Of a stretch of DNA of 64,000 nt, positions 10,165 through 21,309 are shown in pieces. Location of the stretch: positions 2,294,001 through 2,358,000 of the forward strand of contig JACGCM010002394.1 in NCBI GenBank assembly GCA_014058105.1. Direction: 5' to 3'. The notes below the pieces were generated by a model that saw only the letters and a program-made list of their open reading frames with translations, had not been told where the DNA came from and made no database searches. The DNA comes from Kingdonia uniflora. Lineage: Eukaryota > Streptophyta > Magnoliopsida > Ranunculales > Circaeasteraceae. Numbering within the stretch: position 1 is the first letter of the stretch; every line of letters starts with the position of its first letter. Made by a program: the position numbers and the translations under genes.

Positions 10165-11565
10165 AAAATAGCTTATTGATTATTCTGTATTTTTATCGGG
10201 TGTACAAGGTGGAGGTTGTGGCCTATTGCATGAGACCAGCTGCATTGTGTTCCATGGATGTGGTAGGGGCTCTTCATCTTCTATCATTTGCTAGTATGAA
10301 CCTTTGTCGGCTTTGTCGTAAATGAAGTAAGGTCCTTCCCAGAATTAGGCTAACATTCCTGTATTTCGAGGCTTTGAAGATTGAGTAAGGCGTCAAAGTT
10401 TGAGATCCCCAATGCTGAAACTTCGTGGTCGAACTCTCTTGTTGTATGACTTATGAATTAATGTATGGTAACGGTCGAGGTTGGCGATGGCTTGGTCTCT
10501 TGTCTCATTGATCCATGACATGTTACATCCGAGTTCAAACTCATTGTCTTTGTCTGGGAGGTTGGGATCTCGCGTATGTACTTTGAATTGAGTAGGGAGT
10601 ACTTCTTCAGTACCATAGACCAGAAGGAAAGGGGTACAACCTCTAGATTTTCTTGGTATTGTTCGATGGGCCCAGAGGAGATGCTGTAAGTCCTGAACCC
10701 ATTGACCTTTCTTTGTGTCGACTCATTTCTTGAGACCGTCGACTATGGTTTTGTTGATAGCTTCGACTTGGCCATTGCCTTGGGGGTAGTAAGGTGTTGA
10801 GGATGATGTTGTATTTCTTGAGGAAATTTCTGACTTTGCTACCGACGAACAGGGGATCATTATCGCATCGAATCATATGAGGGCATCTAAAATGTGTAAT
10901 GATGTTTTCCCATAAAAATTTGATGATTCTTCTTCTCTAGTTCGGCATAAAGGAATGGCCTCGACCCATTTGGTATAATAATTTCTTGCAACAAGGATGT
11001 TTTTCGGCTACCCAAAGCTTTAAGGAAGGGACCGATGAGATCGATAGCCCATCTTTTGAATGGCCAAGAAACTTGACTGAAATTGAGATCTTGTGAAGAG
11101 GTGTTGATGTTATGGGCGTGGCATTGGCATTTGTCACACAGTGTTTGGCGTACTCTTCTGCATGTTTTTCCATGTTGGGCCAGAATAAGCCTCGGGAGAT
11201 GGCTCGAAGGGCCATAGATCGACCTGCAGTATGAACGCCATTGGTACCTTCATGGAGTTCGGCTAGGATTTTAAAGGCTTCGGATTGAGGGATGCATCGA
11301 AGGAAGACGCCATTTGGAGTTTTGCGATGTAACTCGTGTTTGTGGATGGTGTATCTGCGACAGTTCTCTAATAATGATCTTTTGGCTTTGGGATCATCTA
11401 GGAGGGTAGCTTTGTTGAAGTAATGGAGGAATGGTGTTCGCCAGTCGTCTAGATCAAGACTCTCTCCCCTAGTATTAATGGCATTGACTTCCATCTGGTT
11501 GATACTTGGGCGTTCGAGTACTTCTATATGGAGGGTTCGGGATTCTGATTGGCCTAATATAGCTG
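10165..11565 (-). pseudogene. Tat-2 integrase, frameshifted
   Basis: Minus strand. The N-terminal zinc-binding region reads LHEGTNGVHTAGRSMALRA and FWPNMEKHAEEYAKHC, with the second Cys pair disturbed by a frameshift. The catalytic core shows RWAIDLIGP (first Asp), MIRCDNDPLFVG (second Asp) and QGNGQVEAINKT (Glu), so all three D-D-E residues survive although frames change between them. The C-terminal part ends in EGPYFIYDKADKGSY. No chromodomain is seen, as expected for Tat. This enzyme would join the cDNA ends to chromosomal DNA. Confidence 0.85.
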
Positions 11566-11945
11566 CTATGTAGGCGAGGGCATCTGCGTATCGGTTTTCT
11601 CCTCGAAGGTAATGAGTAATAGTAGATTTTTCAGGAAACGGTCCATGCGCTGTCGAACGAAAAGAACATATTCGGCCATGCGACCGTTTATTTGATTTTT
11701 GCCTATGAAATCTCTCTGAACAAGTTGGGAATCTGTGAAAACTACAAGTTTGGGGATGCCTAGTTCGAGTACGAGGTCGAGGCCGTAGATCAAAGCTTCA
11801 TACTCAGCTTTGTTATTGGAACATTTAAAGTTTAATTTGAGTGCCTTCTCTATGCGATCATTCGTAGGTGTGACCAAGACTATACCGATCCCTGAACCGT
11901 TAGGCCCAGTGGATCCATCTGTGAAGAGATGCCATCCTGTATCAG
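11566..11945 (-). pseudogene. Tat-2 second (archaeal-type) RNase H
   Basis: Minus strand: LFTDGSTGPNGSGIGIVLVTP, then NNKAEYEALIYGLDL and VVFTDSQLVQ. The acidic residues D (TDGS), E (AEYE) and D (TDSQ) that define RNase HI-type catalysis are all present. This extra RNase H downstream of the retroviral-type one is a known hallmark of Tat elements and probably assists removal of RNA from RNA-DNA hybrids. The C-terminal end is frameshifted (the expected R-x-N-xx-ADALA block reads TDTQMPSPT in another frame). Confidence 0.85.
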
Positions 11946-13594
11946 GGTTCTATGGATTTGTTACTTCGGGCTGATCTTCTATGTGGTCGTCTTCATGTTC
12001 CTCCCAATCAAGATATTCGACTGGGAAGTCAGCGAGGAAATCTGCTACTACTTGGCCTTTTTGGGATATCTGCTTCTCGAACGTGATATCATCTTCACCA
12101 AGGTAAACATAAAATTGTTGTACTCGTCTGGAATTCTTTTTCTTGCTGACTACTTCTCGAAAGGGATAACTTGTTATAACATGGATGGGGTGAGCTTGAA
12201 AATATGGTTTGAGTTTACGGGATGAGTAAACAAGGGTGAGGAGCAAACGCTATAGTTTCAAATATCGAGTTTCTGCTTGCTAATAAAATATACAGGCTTT
12301 TCGATGTTTGACTCGAGTTAAATGAGCACTGAACTGATGGAGGTGTCTGTAACAGCGAGATATAAAGAGAGTATCTTGCTTTCGATGGAGGTGTTGATAT
12401 TGGGTGGTCGACCAAGGTAAGTTTTGAGTTCGAGGAAGGCCTGTTCATATTCAGGTGTCTAGTTGATCTCAGGGTTATTTTTCTTTATTGTTTTGTGTAT
12501 TCCTTGATTACGTAAGAGAAAGAAGAGCCAAGCATAATGGTCTGAGGATTTAGAACTAAAACGGTTGAGGGCCGCAATTTTACCAGCCACTTTTTGGAGA
12601 TCTTTTTTTGTTCGGGGTGAAGGCATGTCGATGAGAGCTCGAATATGGGTAGGGTCTATCTCAATACCTCATTTACTGATAAGATGGCTTAAAAATTTAC
12701 CAGACGAAACACCAAATTGGCATTTGTCTGGGTTGAGCTTCATGTTGTATGTTCGAAGTATCGAAAAGACTTCGGTTAAGTCTTGGATATGGGTCTATTT
12801 TTGGAGGTTCATGCACAACATGTCGTCGATTTTAACTTCATCCAACTTGCCAAGCTAGGGTTTAAACATGGTTGTGACAAGGCGTTGATAGGTGGAGCTC
12901 ACATTTTTAAGGCCGAATAACATGACGTTAAAATAGTAAAGGCCTTGTTCATTAATGAAAGAAGTTTTAGTTGATCCTCGGGAAGGAGAGGTACCAGATT
13001 GTAAACCAAAGCTCCTTTCATCATAGACAAACGCTCATGTCTAGCAGTGGCATCGAAGAGTAGCGTGTGCTTATTAAGGTCTGTGAAGTCGACGTAAATT
13101 CTGATCTTGCCGTTCTTTTTGGGAACTACAACAATATTTAGTATCCAATCAGCATACTTTACTTCTCTGATGAAACCCACGGCTATGAGTTTGTCTACTT
13201 TAAGGTTAACTGCTTCTCAAAGTCGAGGTACCAAGGTGCGCTTCTTCTGTTTAACTGCTATGGAATGGAGAATGAGATTGAGGCGGTGGCATGCAAAATT
13301 GGGGTCGACACCGGGCATCTATTGGAACATCCATGCAAAGACGTCTTTGTTTGCTCGAAGGAAGTCTGAGAGTTCGAGGCGTTCTGCCTAGTATAAAAAG
13401 GCTCCAATGAATTTACCTCGACCAGGACCGTCGAGTTTGATATAGACTGCAGGTTCGATGGGTGAGGTGACATCTGTCAAAGGTGTGGGGATAAAGAGGG
13501 ACAATGATTGCTATGGGCGGCTAACGAGCTTCTGGGTCTGATCGATCTCCAGATGTTCGCATGAACGGGCGAGGCGTTGAGAGCATTTTAAATT
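11946..13594 (-). pseudogene. Tat-2 reverse transcriptase and first RNase H, broken
   Basis: RT: MGFIREVKYADWILNIVVVP followed by KKNGKIRIYVDFTDLNKHT (13180 leftward), and VKIDDML at about 12825, where the usual Y of YVDD is K but both Asp remain. About 20 residues between LNKH and the next block are missing. RNase H of the Ty3 type: YSSRKLKPYFQAHPIHVITS and RRVQQFYVYLGEDDITF, ending KGQVVADFLADFP (12246-11950). Stops occur throughout. The gene would copy element RNA into cDNA. Confidence 0.82.
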
Positions 13595-13999
13595 CTAAGT
13601 ACCCAAGGGGGTGGTAAAATGAAGGGTTTGATGATATGTCGAAGGTATGGCACGTATGGTATGGTGCCAGTCGCATCCGAGGATACAGAGGTATTTTAAC
13701 TTCTTGTCGGCGACAAGAAAACTGGCTTGAAGTGTGACTAGGCCGGTAGTAACTGGGAGGTTGTTTCTACTAATAACAACTTCTTTGGCCCCATTAAAAT
13801 CTTTGAGTTCGACATTGGTAGCAGTGATGAGGTTGGTTTTATTCATGGTTTGGACAGTTTGGAGGAAAAGGATATCAGCTGTACTTCCTGTGTCTATGAG
13901 CATTGTGTGGAGGGCGAGGTTTTCGATCTTAATCATGATGACTAATGGATCGGAATGGGGAAAGTGGACATGGGATGTATCACAGTCGATAAAAGAGAT
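13595..13999 (-). pseudogene. Tat-2 aspartic protease (short open stretch)
   Basis: Minus strand, open for 113 codons: IKIENLALHTMLIDTGSTAD, then ILFLQTVQ, and YLCILGCDWHHTIRAIPSTY. The active-site triad D-T-G is intact. Upstream is the block GISFIDCDTSHVHFPHSDPL that precedes the protease in these elements. It processes the Gag-Pol polyprotein. It is cut off from gag and RT by stops, so I mark it as part of a broken gene. Confidence 0.85.
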
Positions 14000-15734
14000 G
14001 CCTTTGGGTTGAGGGGAGATGCATGATCCTGGTAGGAGAGTGGGTAGCTTCTCCTGGTAGGTGAGTTTGAAGCATTCTTCGACACGCTTGCATTTACTCT
14101 TGGAACGGCCACTGTCGATATTGTTGACTTTGAGGTATGACCCATCAAGTTTACCGGGAAGGTCGACAACATACTGATATAGACGACCTACTTTGAGGAT
14201 GATTTTGAGAGGGCGCTGGAGGGCGAAGCATTTATTGGTTTGGTGATAGTTACACTTATGATTGGCTTAGTAAGGTTCACCTGGTTTGACTTCGATGGGG
14301 AAAGGGATACGCCAGATGGGATCTGCCTGTATATATGGTAGAAGGGTATTGAAAGGGGCAGTAAGTGTGGGTAAGACCGGCTTCAGTCTCTTTCGGCGAG
14401 CTTCGGCATTGTTGTCGTTCTGAGGGCGTTTGTAGCTCTCAGTCTCCTGTGAGACAGGAGCAATCAAGCATGTGGAGGTAGAAGGTGGGCCTTGGTCGAG
14501 GTTTATTGATGGTAGTGTTCAAAGGCCCCTGTTTACGTGATTCGTAGAGGTGCTCAAGGTTGATATAACCATTAAGTTTTGAGAGCATCTCCTTGAGGGT
14601 TCGAGTTTTATGGAGCATCAGGTACTCTTTTAAACGGTTATGATCTGGTAAAGCATTTGAGTACGCGAGCACAGTATTTGCGCAGTCAAGGTTCTCGACT
14701 TTCCGTGATTCATGGAGAAACCTCTTTGTGAAGGCTTCAAGGGTTTCATTATTTGATTTTCTGAAATTGAAGAGGGCATCGACTCTGACCTCTATATCTT
14801 TGTTGAAGGAAAACTGGGCGATGAAAAGCTATGACAGTTTCTCAAAGCTCCGGATTGATCCATTAGGGTGATTATGATACCATGGAAGGGGGTTGTCGGT
14901 GAGGCTGGTGGGAAAAAGGCGACACATTTAGTGGTCAGCTGTGGAGTAGAGGTTTAGAGCAATTTTAAATTTAAGAATGTGGGATTGGGGGTCAGTGTTG
15001 CTGCATTAGCTGAGTTTGGGAGCACATAAATTTAGAGGTATCTCGATGGCGAAAAGTTTAGGGCAGAGAGGATTATTCAATCGACTCCATGAGTTTGGTA
15101 CTGGATTCGTACTGACGTGGATGATAGGTTGGATTTTGTAGTCGAAGTCCTGCTATGCAGCATAAGCAAGAGAAGAGGGTGATCGGAGGGTTCGAGGATG
15201 ATGAGGCCGAGTGTGTGGCATGTTTTCTGCGCTGCAGTCCCCGCGACGTTCTCGTACAAGGCAGTGTTTGGGGTGTCTGGAGGAGCAGAGGTTAGATTTA
15301 GAGGAATCTTCAATGGGGTGAATGACGAGGTAGATAGAGCTAGTAGAAGGAATAGTGTAGGGAGCACCCTCGGTACCAATATAGACTGGGGGTTTTTCCA
15401 AATTTTGTAGGGGCCTCCGAAAGGTACGGACAAACATGCACAATGGGTCTGGTGCTTGGAATGGTTGAGCCACATCCAAAGGCTTTAGTCTCTGCAACTC
15501 TTGGATTGTGTTACGTAACTCATTAATTGCCTAGTTTTTCCTGTTGCCATCGTCCAGATGGAGACGTCGTTCTGCTTCGAATTTTTGCCGATGTCTTTCA
15601 CGTTCCAGGTGAAGATGTGCATGGTGGCATTCCTGGGCTTGAGTAAATTGTTGAGAAAGTAAGGCTATTTGGGTGGCTACTCCATCGACGGAGTTGCCGG
15701 CGTGGGTAGAACTGGAACGGAGGGTAGGGGCCAT
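14000..15734 (-). pseudogene. Tat-2 gag, broken
   Basis: ATG at 15734 (MAPTLRSSSTHAGNSVDGVA) follows the PBS by about 70 bp. The same start is seen in Tat-1 (25102) and Tat-4 (34718). Further blocks are LHLERERHRQKFEAE, LFPTSLTDNPLPWYHN, FNKDIEVRVDALFNF, ESRKVENLDCANTVLAYSNA and LPDHNRLKEYLMLHK, typical of plant Ty3 Gag. Then comes a Cys/His stretch (NHKCNYH...NKCFALQR) shared with Tat-1 and Tat-4. Several stops and frame changes. Gag would form the particle in which reverse transcription occurs. Confidence 0.82.
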
Positions 15735-15802
15735 TGCGGATAATCTGATGAAGTTGAGAACAAAGGGAAGGGGATAAGAAAGTGAAATTTGTAGGGTGGG
15801 AA

Positions 15803-15817
15803 GCACAGACGGCGCCA
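15803..15817 (-). promoter_or_regulatory. Tat-2 primer binding site
   Basis: Minus strand TGGCGCCGTCTGTGC, two bases after the 5' LTR. The first nine bases are complementary to the 3' end of plant tRNA-Asp. Confidence 0.8.
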
Positions 15818-15819
15818 AA

Positions 15820-16577
15820 TGTAGGAGCCTAACTTCTTAAGAAGAGGAAGTCGGCTCTTGCACCACGGGGTTAATCCTTTATCACAGGAAATCAAGTATA
15901 TAATATAGAATACGAATAATCTATTGACAATATACTTGCATGGAGGCCTCGAATATAACTCTCCACGGCCTCTGATGAGGATTTTAAAGAGTGTTTATAT
16001 TTCTGTCGAGTATTCGAAGGTTCGAGTACTGGGTTTTACAAGGCGATCGAAGGTAAACCGTAAGGGATCAGGGGATAGAGTTTGTAACCCCTCCTTTGTT
16101 TCCAATCTCTCCTATTTATAGAATATAGGAAGGGTTGAGTCACCAAGGTTAGGTCGTATTACAAGGGTACCATCCGGATATCGAGTGGATATCCTGGAGT
16201 GGGTATGGACGCCGAAAATGTTGGAACTGTAACTGTCACAGTTGTTGGGTATGTTTTTGTACTCTAATACTATAGCAGTTGTTGGTTCTGTCACTATAGC
16301 TGCGTGGACCAACAACGCCGCCGTCTTGTCTTGTGAGCTGGCTGTCTCTCCTGTCATACTTCGATCATGTATGGATATGTCGAAGTGTTTCTGCTGCGAT
16401 GTGGAGTTCATCTTCGGGGCTTGTTAAGAGTCAAGGATTTGTCTTCGGATAATCTTCAGATAATCTTTGTATGGGAGAATTGTTTAAGAATTGGATGGGC
16501 TTCGAGATATTTGAGTTCGCTTTGAAGTAGCCTTCGAGTGCTTGACTGGGGTAGAAGGCTGCTGGTAGGCTACTACA
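15820..16577 (-). repeat. Tat-2 5' LTR
   Basis: 758 bp, TGTAGG...CTACTACA. It pairs with 3297-4055 and differs at roughly one position in ten by a hand count over the first 300 bases. Confidence 0.93.
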
Positions 16578-16582
16578 TGAGG

Positions 16583-18614
16583 ATGGGTAGGTAAGCATAC
16601 AATATAGACCCGAAACTTGATACTCGAATATATTGAGCTAATGTCAATCTTCTTCTTTTGTAGGGTATAATGCGTACCCGTGAAGCTTCGAGGATGAGGC
16701 TGGTAGATGAGGATGAGGATGAAGTGAACGGGCCAAGTATATCTGGTCGAGGGGAGGCGAGCAGTGACGTCGAAGAATTACAAATTGTAACAGACATGCC
16801 TCTGGCCGCAGTAGAGCCCGATACCCGTGCAATTAAGAGGAGTTGGCGTAGGGCTCAGATAGTCAGAAAAAGTGATGAAGAAGTGGAAGAAGAGGAAGAG
16901 GAGGAAAGTTGTGGTGGGGCTGGAGTTGAGCAGTCAGGGGATGATTGGAACAACGGAGAAGGTGAAGAGGAAGAAAGTGAAATTATTGAAGATACAGATG
17001 AGGAACAAACATAAGTGGGTCAGGTTTCACTTCGAAAAAGGCGAGGTTGAAGCAGTTTATGATAAAACATAGGTTTGGAGGTAAGGGGATTATTCTGGTA
17101 CCGTTAGGGGCTACATATTTGTTTATGGATTCGCCGCTGGAGGGAATCATGACGTTCAGGGGGTGGATTCAATTAGTTATGTGACTACCCCTCCGAAGGT
17201 TGGTAAAATAGGTGTTAAATTTTTAGATGTGGCTCTGTGCCAGTTGAACTACAATTTTTATGAAATGATGAGGGTGATCGAAGGTATGAATATTGAGCTG
17301 GAGCACGAAGGGAGGTTTTTAATCAAGTGGATCGACGTAGTGTCATTTTATTCGAAGAAAGCGAATAAGAAGGTAGGGACATATCACCTTCGGTATAAAC
17401 CGTGGTTATTCGACTTGTGTTCGACTGGGCGCAGGTGGGAAAAGGACTTGGTTATTGTGAAGGGGAATTATAAGAATGCCCATGGGGAGGAAAAATTTTT
17501 GCTGAAGAATAGGCTGTTCAAAACATGTAAGTTGATAGTTGAAGTATGATGTTGTGCTGGTTCGAATAGACTTTTGACTTGTAATTCACTATTTTGTAGA
17601 TCCCGCCAATAACGGACTAAAGCACCCAAGGACCTATATCGACGACCTTATCAACGAGAGTGAGGACTAGGTGAATAAGGTGTTTTGGAAGTTGGGTATT
17701 ATAAGAAAAGGATGAAAGAAGATGGACTTATTGTTGAGGGATGTTCCGGTTACAGCTAGTCCATCGAAGAGGAGAAAAAAGGCAGGTACTTCTATAGAAG
17801 TAGGTGATATGGATTATAACAATCTGACACAAAAGTCAAGTTTTGTACAGAGGGCCCATCGAGGAGTGCCCATATCGACTCGATTAAGCGTACCCAGGGT
17901 TATTTCAGAAGTAGTGCAGCAGACCCACAAAGGGAAAGGAAAAGCTACAGCTGAAGGATCGACTGCGCAGTTGACTAAGACAACTACTCGAAAGAGGAGT
18001 CATGAATAAATGGTAGAAGGAGATGACCCGGCCGAAGCTAGGCGGCTCGCGGTCGAATAAGACGAGGATGCTCGAGCGACGGCAGAGTCGATGCTAAATC
18101 TGTGCGCCAGGAATCCAGAGGAAGTAGGGCGGTGAGCTGAGATGGTTTGGCGCCAGGTAAGTGTTTTTGGAGGGTTAAAATTGAATTTATGTTTTGAGAA
18201 CTGCTGAATAGTCGAGGTATTCATGATTCGTACAGATGCATACTTGGATAATATTGTTTACCAGGGTACAAAAGGCAACGAATGAGAGGCTAAAGGAGGC
18301 GCGAGACGGGAGTGAGCTCATGAAGTGGACCATTTTGTCTTTGGAGACCCCGATTAGAGAGCTAGAGCGAGAATAGTTGCACATACGTTCTAATGTGGCA
18401 AGAGAAAACCAAGTGGTGGTCGCAAGTTGTGATGTGAAGGTAGCAATACTGGAGGCGAAGGTAGCAAGCCAAGTGGAGCAACTTTGAAATAACCATACAT
18501 GCTTCTAGGCAATGTATGACCAGGAGTTTGAGGTGACTTTGGCATTGGCGAGGTTTGTGGATGGGCTAGGGCATGACCGGGCAACTTTCAAACTCTACCC
18601 CCCCCCCCCCCCCC
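16583..18614 (+). pseudogene. Tat-1 main antisense gene aG, exons 2-4
   Basis: Acceptor TTTTGTAG ends at 16663 and ATG is at 16670 (MRTREASRMRLVDEDEDEV). An acidic run follows (about 16870-17010). The central domain has KVGKIGVKF, NYNFYEMMRVIEGMNIELEH, FIKWIDVVSFYSKKA and GTYHLRYKPWLFDLCSTGRR. Intron 2 is 17527-17599 (GTAAGT...TTGTAG). Exon 3 starts DPANNG, includes HPRTYIDDLINESED and a basic part (PSKRRKKAG; KGKGKAT). Intron 3 is 18157-18235 (GTAAGT...GTACAG). Exon 4 is a coiled coil ending FVDGLGHDRATFKLYPPPP, running into a C17 tract. A few stops. It aligns with Tat-2 and Tat-4 along its full length. Its leader exon and donor (3075) are 13.6 kb upstream because Tat-2 is in intron 1. Confidence 0.72.
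18598..18614 (+). repeat. C17 homopolymer
   Basis: 17 consecutive C at the conserved YP of the aG C-terminus (FKLYPPPP). Tat-2 has only CTTTCCTG here, so the tract is an expansion in Tat-1. Its exact length is prone to sequencing error. Confidence 0.8.
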
Positions 18615-19004
18615 GAGGAGAAGCCCGTCGTTAAGAGCGTCGCAAGTATGGAGGGGATGGAAGTGAACCCTGTGGGTGAAGGTGCTATTTCAAAATTATG
18701 GCGGCCGTGACTATCGAAGAGAACTCTAGTGGTATAGAAATGACAGCGTCTGTGGAAAATGTAGGTGATTCTGTGAGGAGTTTGTCTTGAGAAGAAAACT
18801 TGTCAGTCTGTTATTGTCTGTAATAAACTATGTTAGTCTAGAATGCATGTCAAAATAGTGTGTGGTATGTGGGTTTGAACAATTTGATATGTACTGGTAT
18901 ATTTGTGTGTTCGAATGAGCTAGTTGGTCGAAAGGTGAATGTAGATTTGAGAATGCTGAAAATTGCAAGTTTGTACAGAAATAAAACAAATAAAGAAGTG
19001 CACT
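18615..19004 (+). other. 3' flank of Tat-1 aG
   Basis: Gly/Glu/Val-rich coding remnants to about 18790, then T/G-rich untranslated DNA up to the tandem repeats. Nothing else seen. Confidence 0.4.
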
Positions 19005-19445
19005 AGACTTCAAAGTCGCCCCCGGGTATTTGTATCAGTGAGTTTGAGCTTACACGAAGCATGATGTGGCTAACCCCAATACATCCCCGAGTATCCGGTG
19101 TATCGACCATTCATCCCACTCGAGGGTGCTTGAATTGAAACCTTGAAAAACTTCAAGGTCGCCCCCAAGTACAAGTCAGGTCGAAGGTTAGACTTGGATA
19201 CTTAGGTTTGCCCAAATCAAGAAGTTCACAGGACTTCGAGGTTACCCCTAGGTATTTCTATTCACGGGTTTAATCCTACACGAAGAATAATGTACGACCC
19301 TAATGCATCCCCAAGTGTCCGATCTGCCGACAATTCATGCTACTCGGGAGTGCTCAAATTGGAACCTTAAAAACTTCGAGGTCGCCCCCAAGTATCAGTC
19401 GGGTCAAAGGGTTGACTGGATACTTAGGTTTGCCAAAATCAAGAA
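19005..19445 (-). repeat. Tat-1 tandem repeats, about 215-224 bp period, two units
   Basis: CTTCAAAGTCGCCCCCGGGTATT (19008) recurs as CTTCGAGGTTACCCCTAGGTATT (19232), and CTTCAAGGTCGCCCCCAAGTA (19158) recurs at 19373. The unit words are those of the Tat-2 and Tat-4 arrays. Confidence 0.75.
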
Positions 19446-19489
19446 GTTAAGAGAAGATGTGAGATGATGCACGAGGGAGAAAAATATGT

Positions 19490-20763
19490 TGATTGATTAT
19501 ACTGTTGCTACATCAGTTGTAAGAGAGGGTGGTCGTAGTCTGTTGTATAAGACTAACTGCATCATCTTCCAAGGATTGAGTAGGGTTTCCTCACCTTCAG
19601 TTATCAAGAAATGCAATCCTTTGCAGTTTTATCGTACATGACATAAGGTCCTTCCCAAGATTTGGCTAATTTGTCAGTATTGTGAGGTTTCGAAGAGGGT
19701 GTGACTCATCGAAGTACCAAATCACCTATTTCGAAACTCCATGGTCGAACCCTTTTGTTATAGGACTTTTAAAGAGAGATCTGATATCGTTCGAGGTTAG
19801 CTAAGGTTCGATCTCTAGTTTTGTCAATCTATAACATGTTGTATCTGACTTCGAACTCATTATCTTCATCGGAGAGATCAGGGTCGCGTGTGGGTACCTC
19901 GAATTGAGTAGGGAAAACAGCTTTGGTACCATATGCCAAGAGGAAAGGAGTATAGCCGATCGCCTTTTAGGGTGTGGTGCGGTAAGCCCAAAGTACATGT
20001 AGTAATTCTTGAGCCCAACGGCCTTTCTTCTCGTCAACGCGTTTCTTAAGACCATCGACTACAGTTTTGTTGATTGCTTTGACTTGATAATTCCCTTATG
20101 GGTAATAGAGCGTGTAAGGGGAGAGGATGATATTATATTTTTTGAGGAACGTTTGAACCTTTCTTTCCATGAACTGTGGACCATTGTCGCATCGAATCAT
20201 GTGTGGGCAGTCGAAACATGTAATAATATTTTCCTAGATGAACTTGGTGATCTCTTCTTTTCTTGTTCGACCTAAAGGTACGGCCTCGACCCATTTAGTA
20301 AAATAGTCTATAGCGACTAAGATATGTTCTCTGCTGCCTGAAGCTTTAGGATAAGGGTCTACTAGGTCAATGTCCCATCTCTTAAATGGCCAAGCAACTT
20401 GGTTGCAGTGGAATTCTTGGGAGGGGCTTCGAATTTTGTGATGTGATGTCGACATTTATCGCAATTCTTCGCATACTCTTCAGCTTGTTTTTTCATATTC
20501 GGCCAAAACAGACTTTGTGTGATGGCGCGGAGAGCCATGGATCAACCAGCTATGTGGGATCCATAATTTCCTTCGTGGAGTTCAGTAAGTATGCTTGCAG
20601 TTTCGCATTAGGATATACAACGGAGGTGTACGCCGTTTGAGGATTTTTGGTGTAGACCGTCTTTGAGGATGGTGTACCGTCTGCTGCTTTTTAGTAAGAA
20701 ACTTTTGGCTTTTGGGTTCTCCAGTAAGGTAGAACTATTATAGTATGCAAGAAAAGTTGTGCG
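19490..20763 (-). pseudogene. Tat-1 integrase, broken
   Basis: Minus strand: WPFKRWDIDLVDPYPKASGS (first Asp present), then YFTKWVEAVPLGRTR, MIRCDNGPQF (second Asp) and YYP-stop-GNYQVKAINKT, where the catalytic Glu of QxEA reads Lys. It ends in the conserved tail about 80 codons from the tandem repeats. Many stops. The function was cDNA integration. Confidence 0.8.
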
Positions 20764-21309
20764 TTAGTCGTCTGGATCGAGACTCTCACCCCAAATATTG
20801 ATGGTGTTAATTTTTATCTGGTCTATACTTGGGCGTTCGTGTACTTCGATATTGAGGATTTGGGATTCAGACTGACCTAACATTACAACAATGTAGGCAA
20901 GGGCGTTGGCATGTCTAATTTTACCTCGAGGGTAATGTGTTATCGACGATTTTTTAGGGAAATGATCCATGCGCTGGCAGACGAGGGCTGCGTACTTAGC
21001 CATGCGACCGTTTGCCTGGTTTTTGCCTGTGTACTATCGCTGAATAAGCTAGGAATTAGTAAATACGGCTAGTTTAGGGACACAATGTTCGAGGGCGAGA
21101 TCGAGACCAAATATCAAAGCTTTGTATTCGGCCTCATTATTGGTACATTTGAAATTTAATTTGATAACCTTTTCAATTCGGTCGTTTGAGGTGTGACCAG
21201 GATGATACCAATCCCAGAACCGTTTGGTCATGAAAATCCATCTGTCAAGAAGCACCAGCCCGTGTTAGGGTTCCATGGGTCATTCTCTTTAGGCTGATCT
21301 TTGGGTAAA
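20764..21309 (-). pseudogene. Tat-1 second (archaeal-type) RNase H, broken
   Basis: Minus strand: NDRIEKVIKLNFKCTNN, EAEYKALIFGLDLALEH and LAVFTNS, where the last catalytic Asp of TDS reads Asn. The continuation is MAKYAALVCQRMDHFPKKSS, then YPRGKIRHANALAYIVVMLG. Confidence 0.8.

Larger units (their letters stand above)
3297..16577 (-). mobile_element. Tat-2: Ty3/gypsy LTR retrotransposon, Tat type, minus strand, inside Tat-1
   Basis: LTRs at 3297-4055 and 15820-16577 are flanked by perfect TGAGG duplications (3292-3296 and 16578-16582). It is 13.28 kb long with no further insertion. It has the most complete gene set of the four: gag, protease with DTGS, RT, RNase H, archaeal-type RNase H with its D-E-D residues, integrase with D-D-E residues readable, a four-unit tandem block, and both small antisense genes plus the main antisense gene. 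Frameshifts and stops break the polyprotein, so it is probably not autonomous. Confidence 0.95.
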
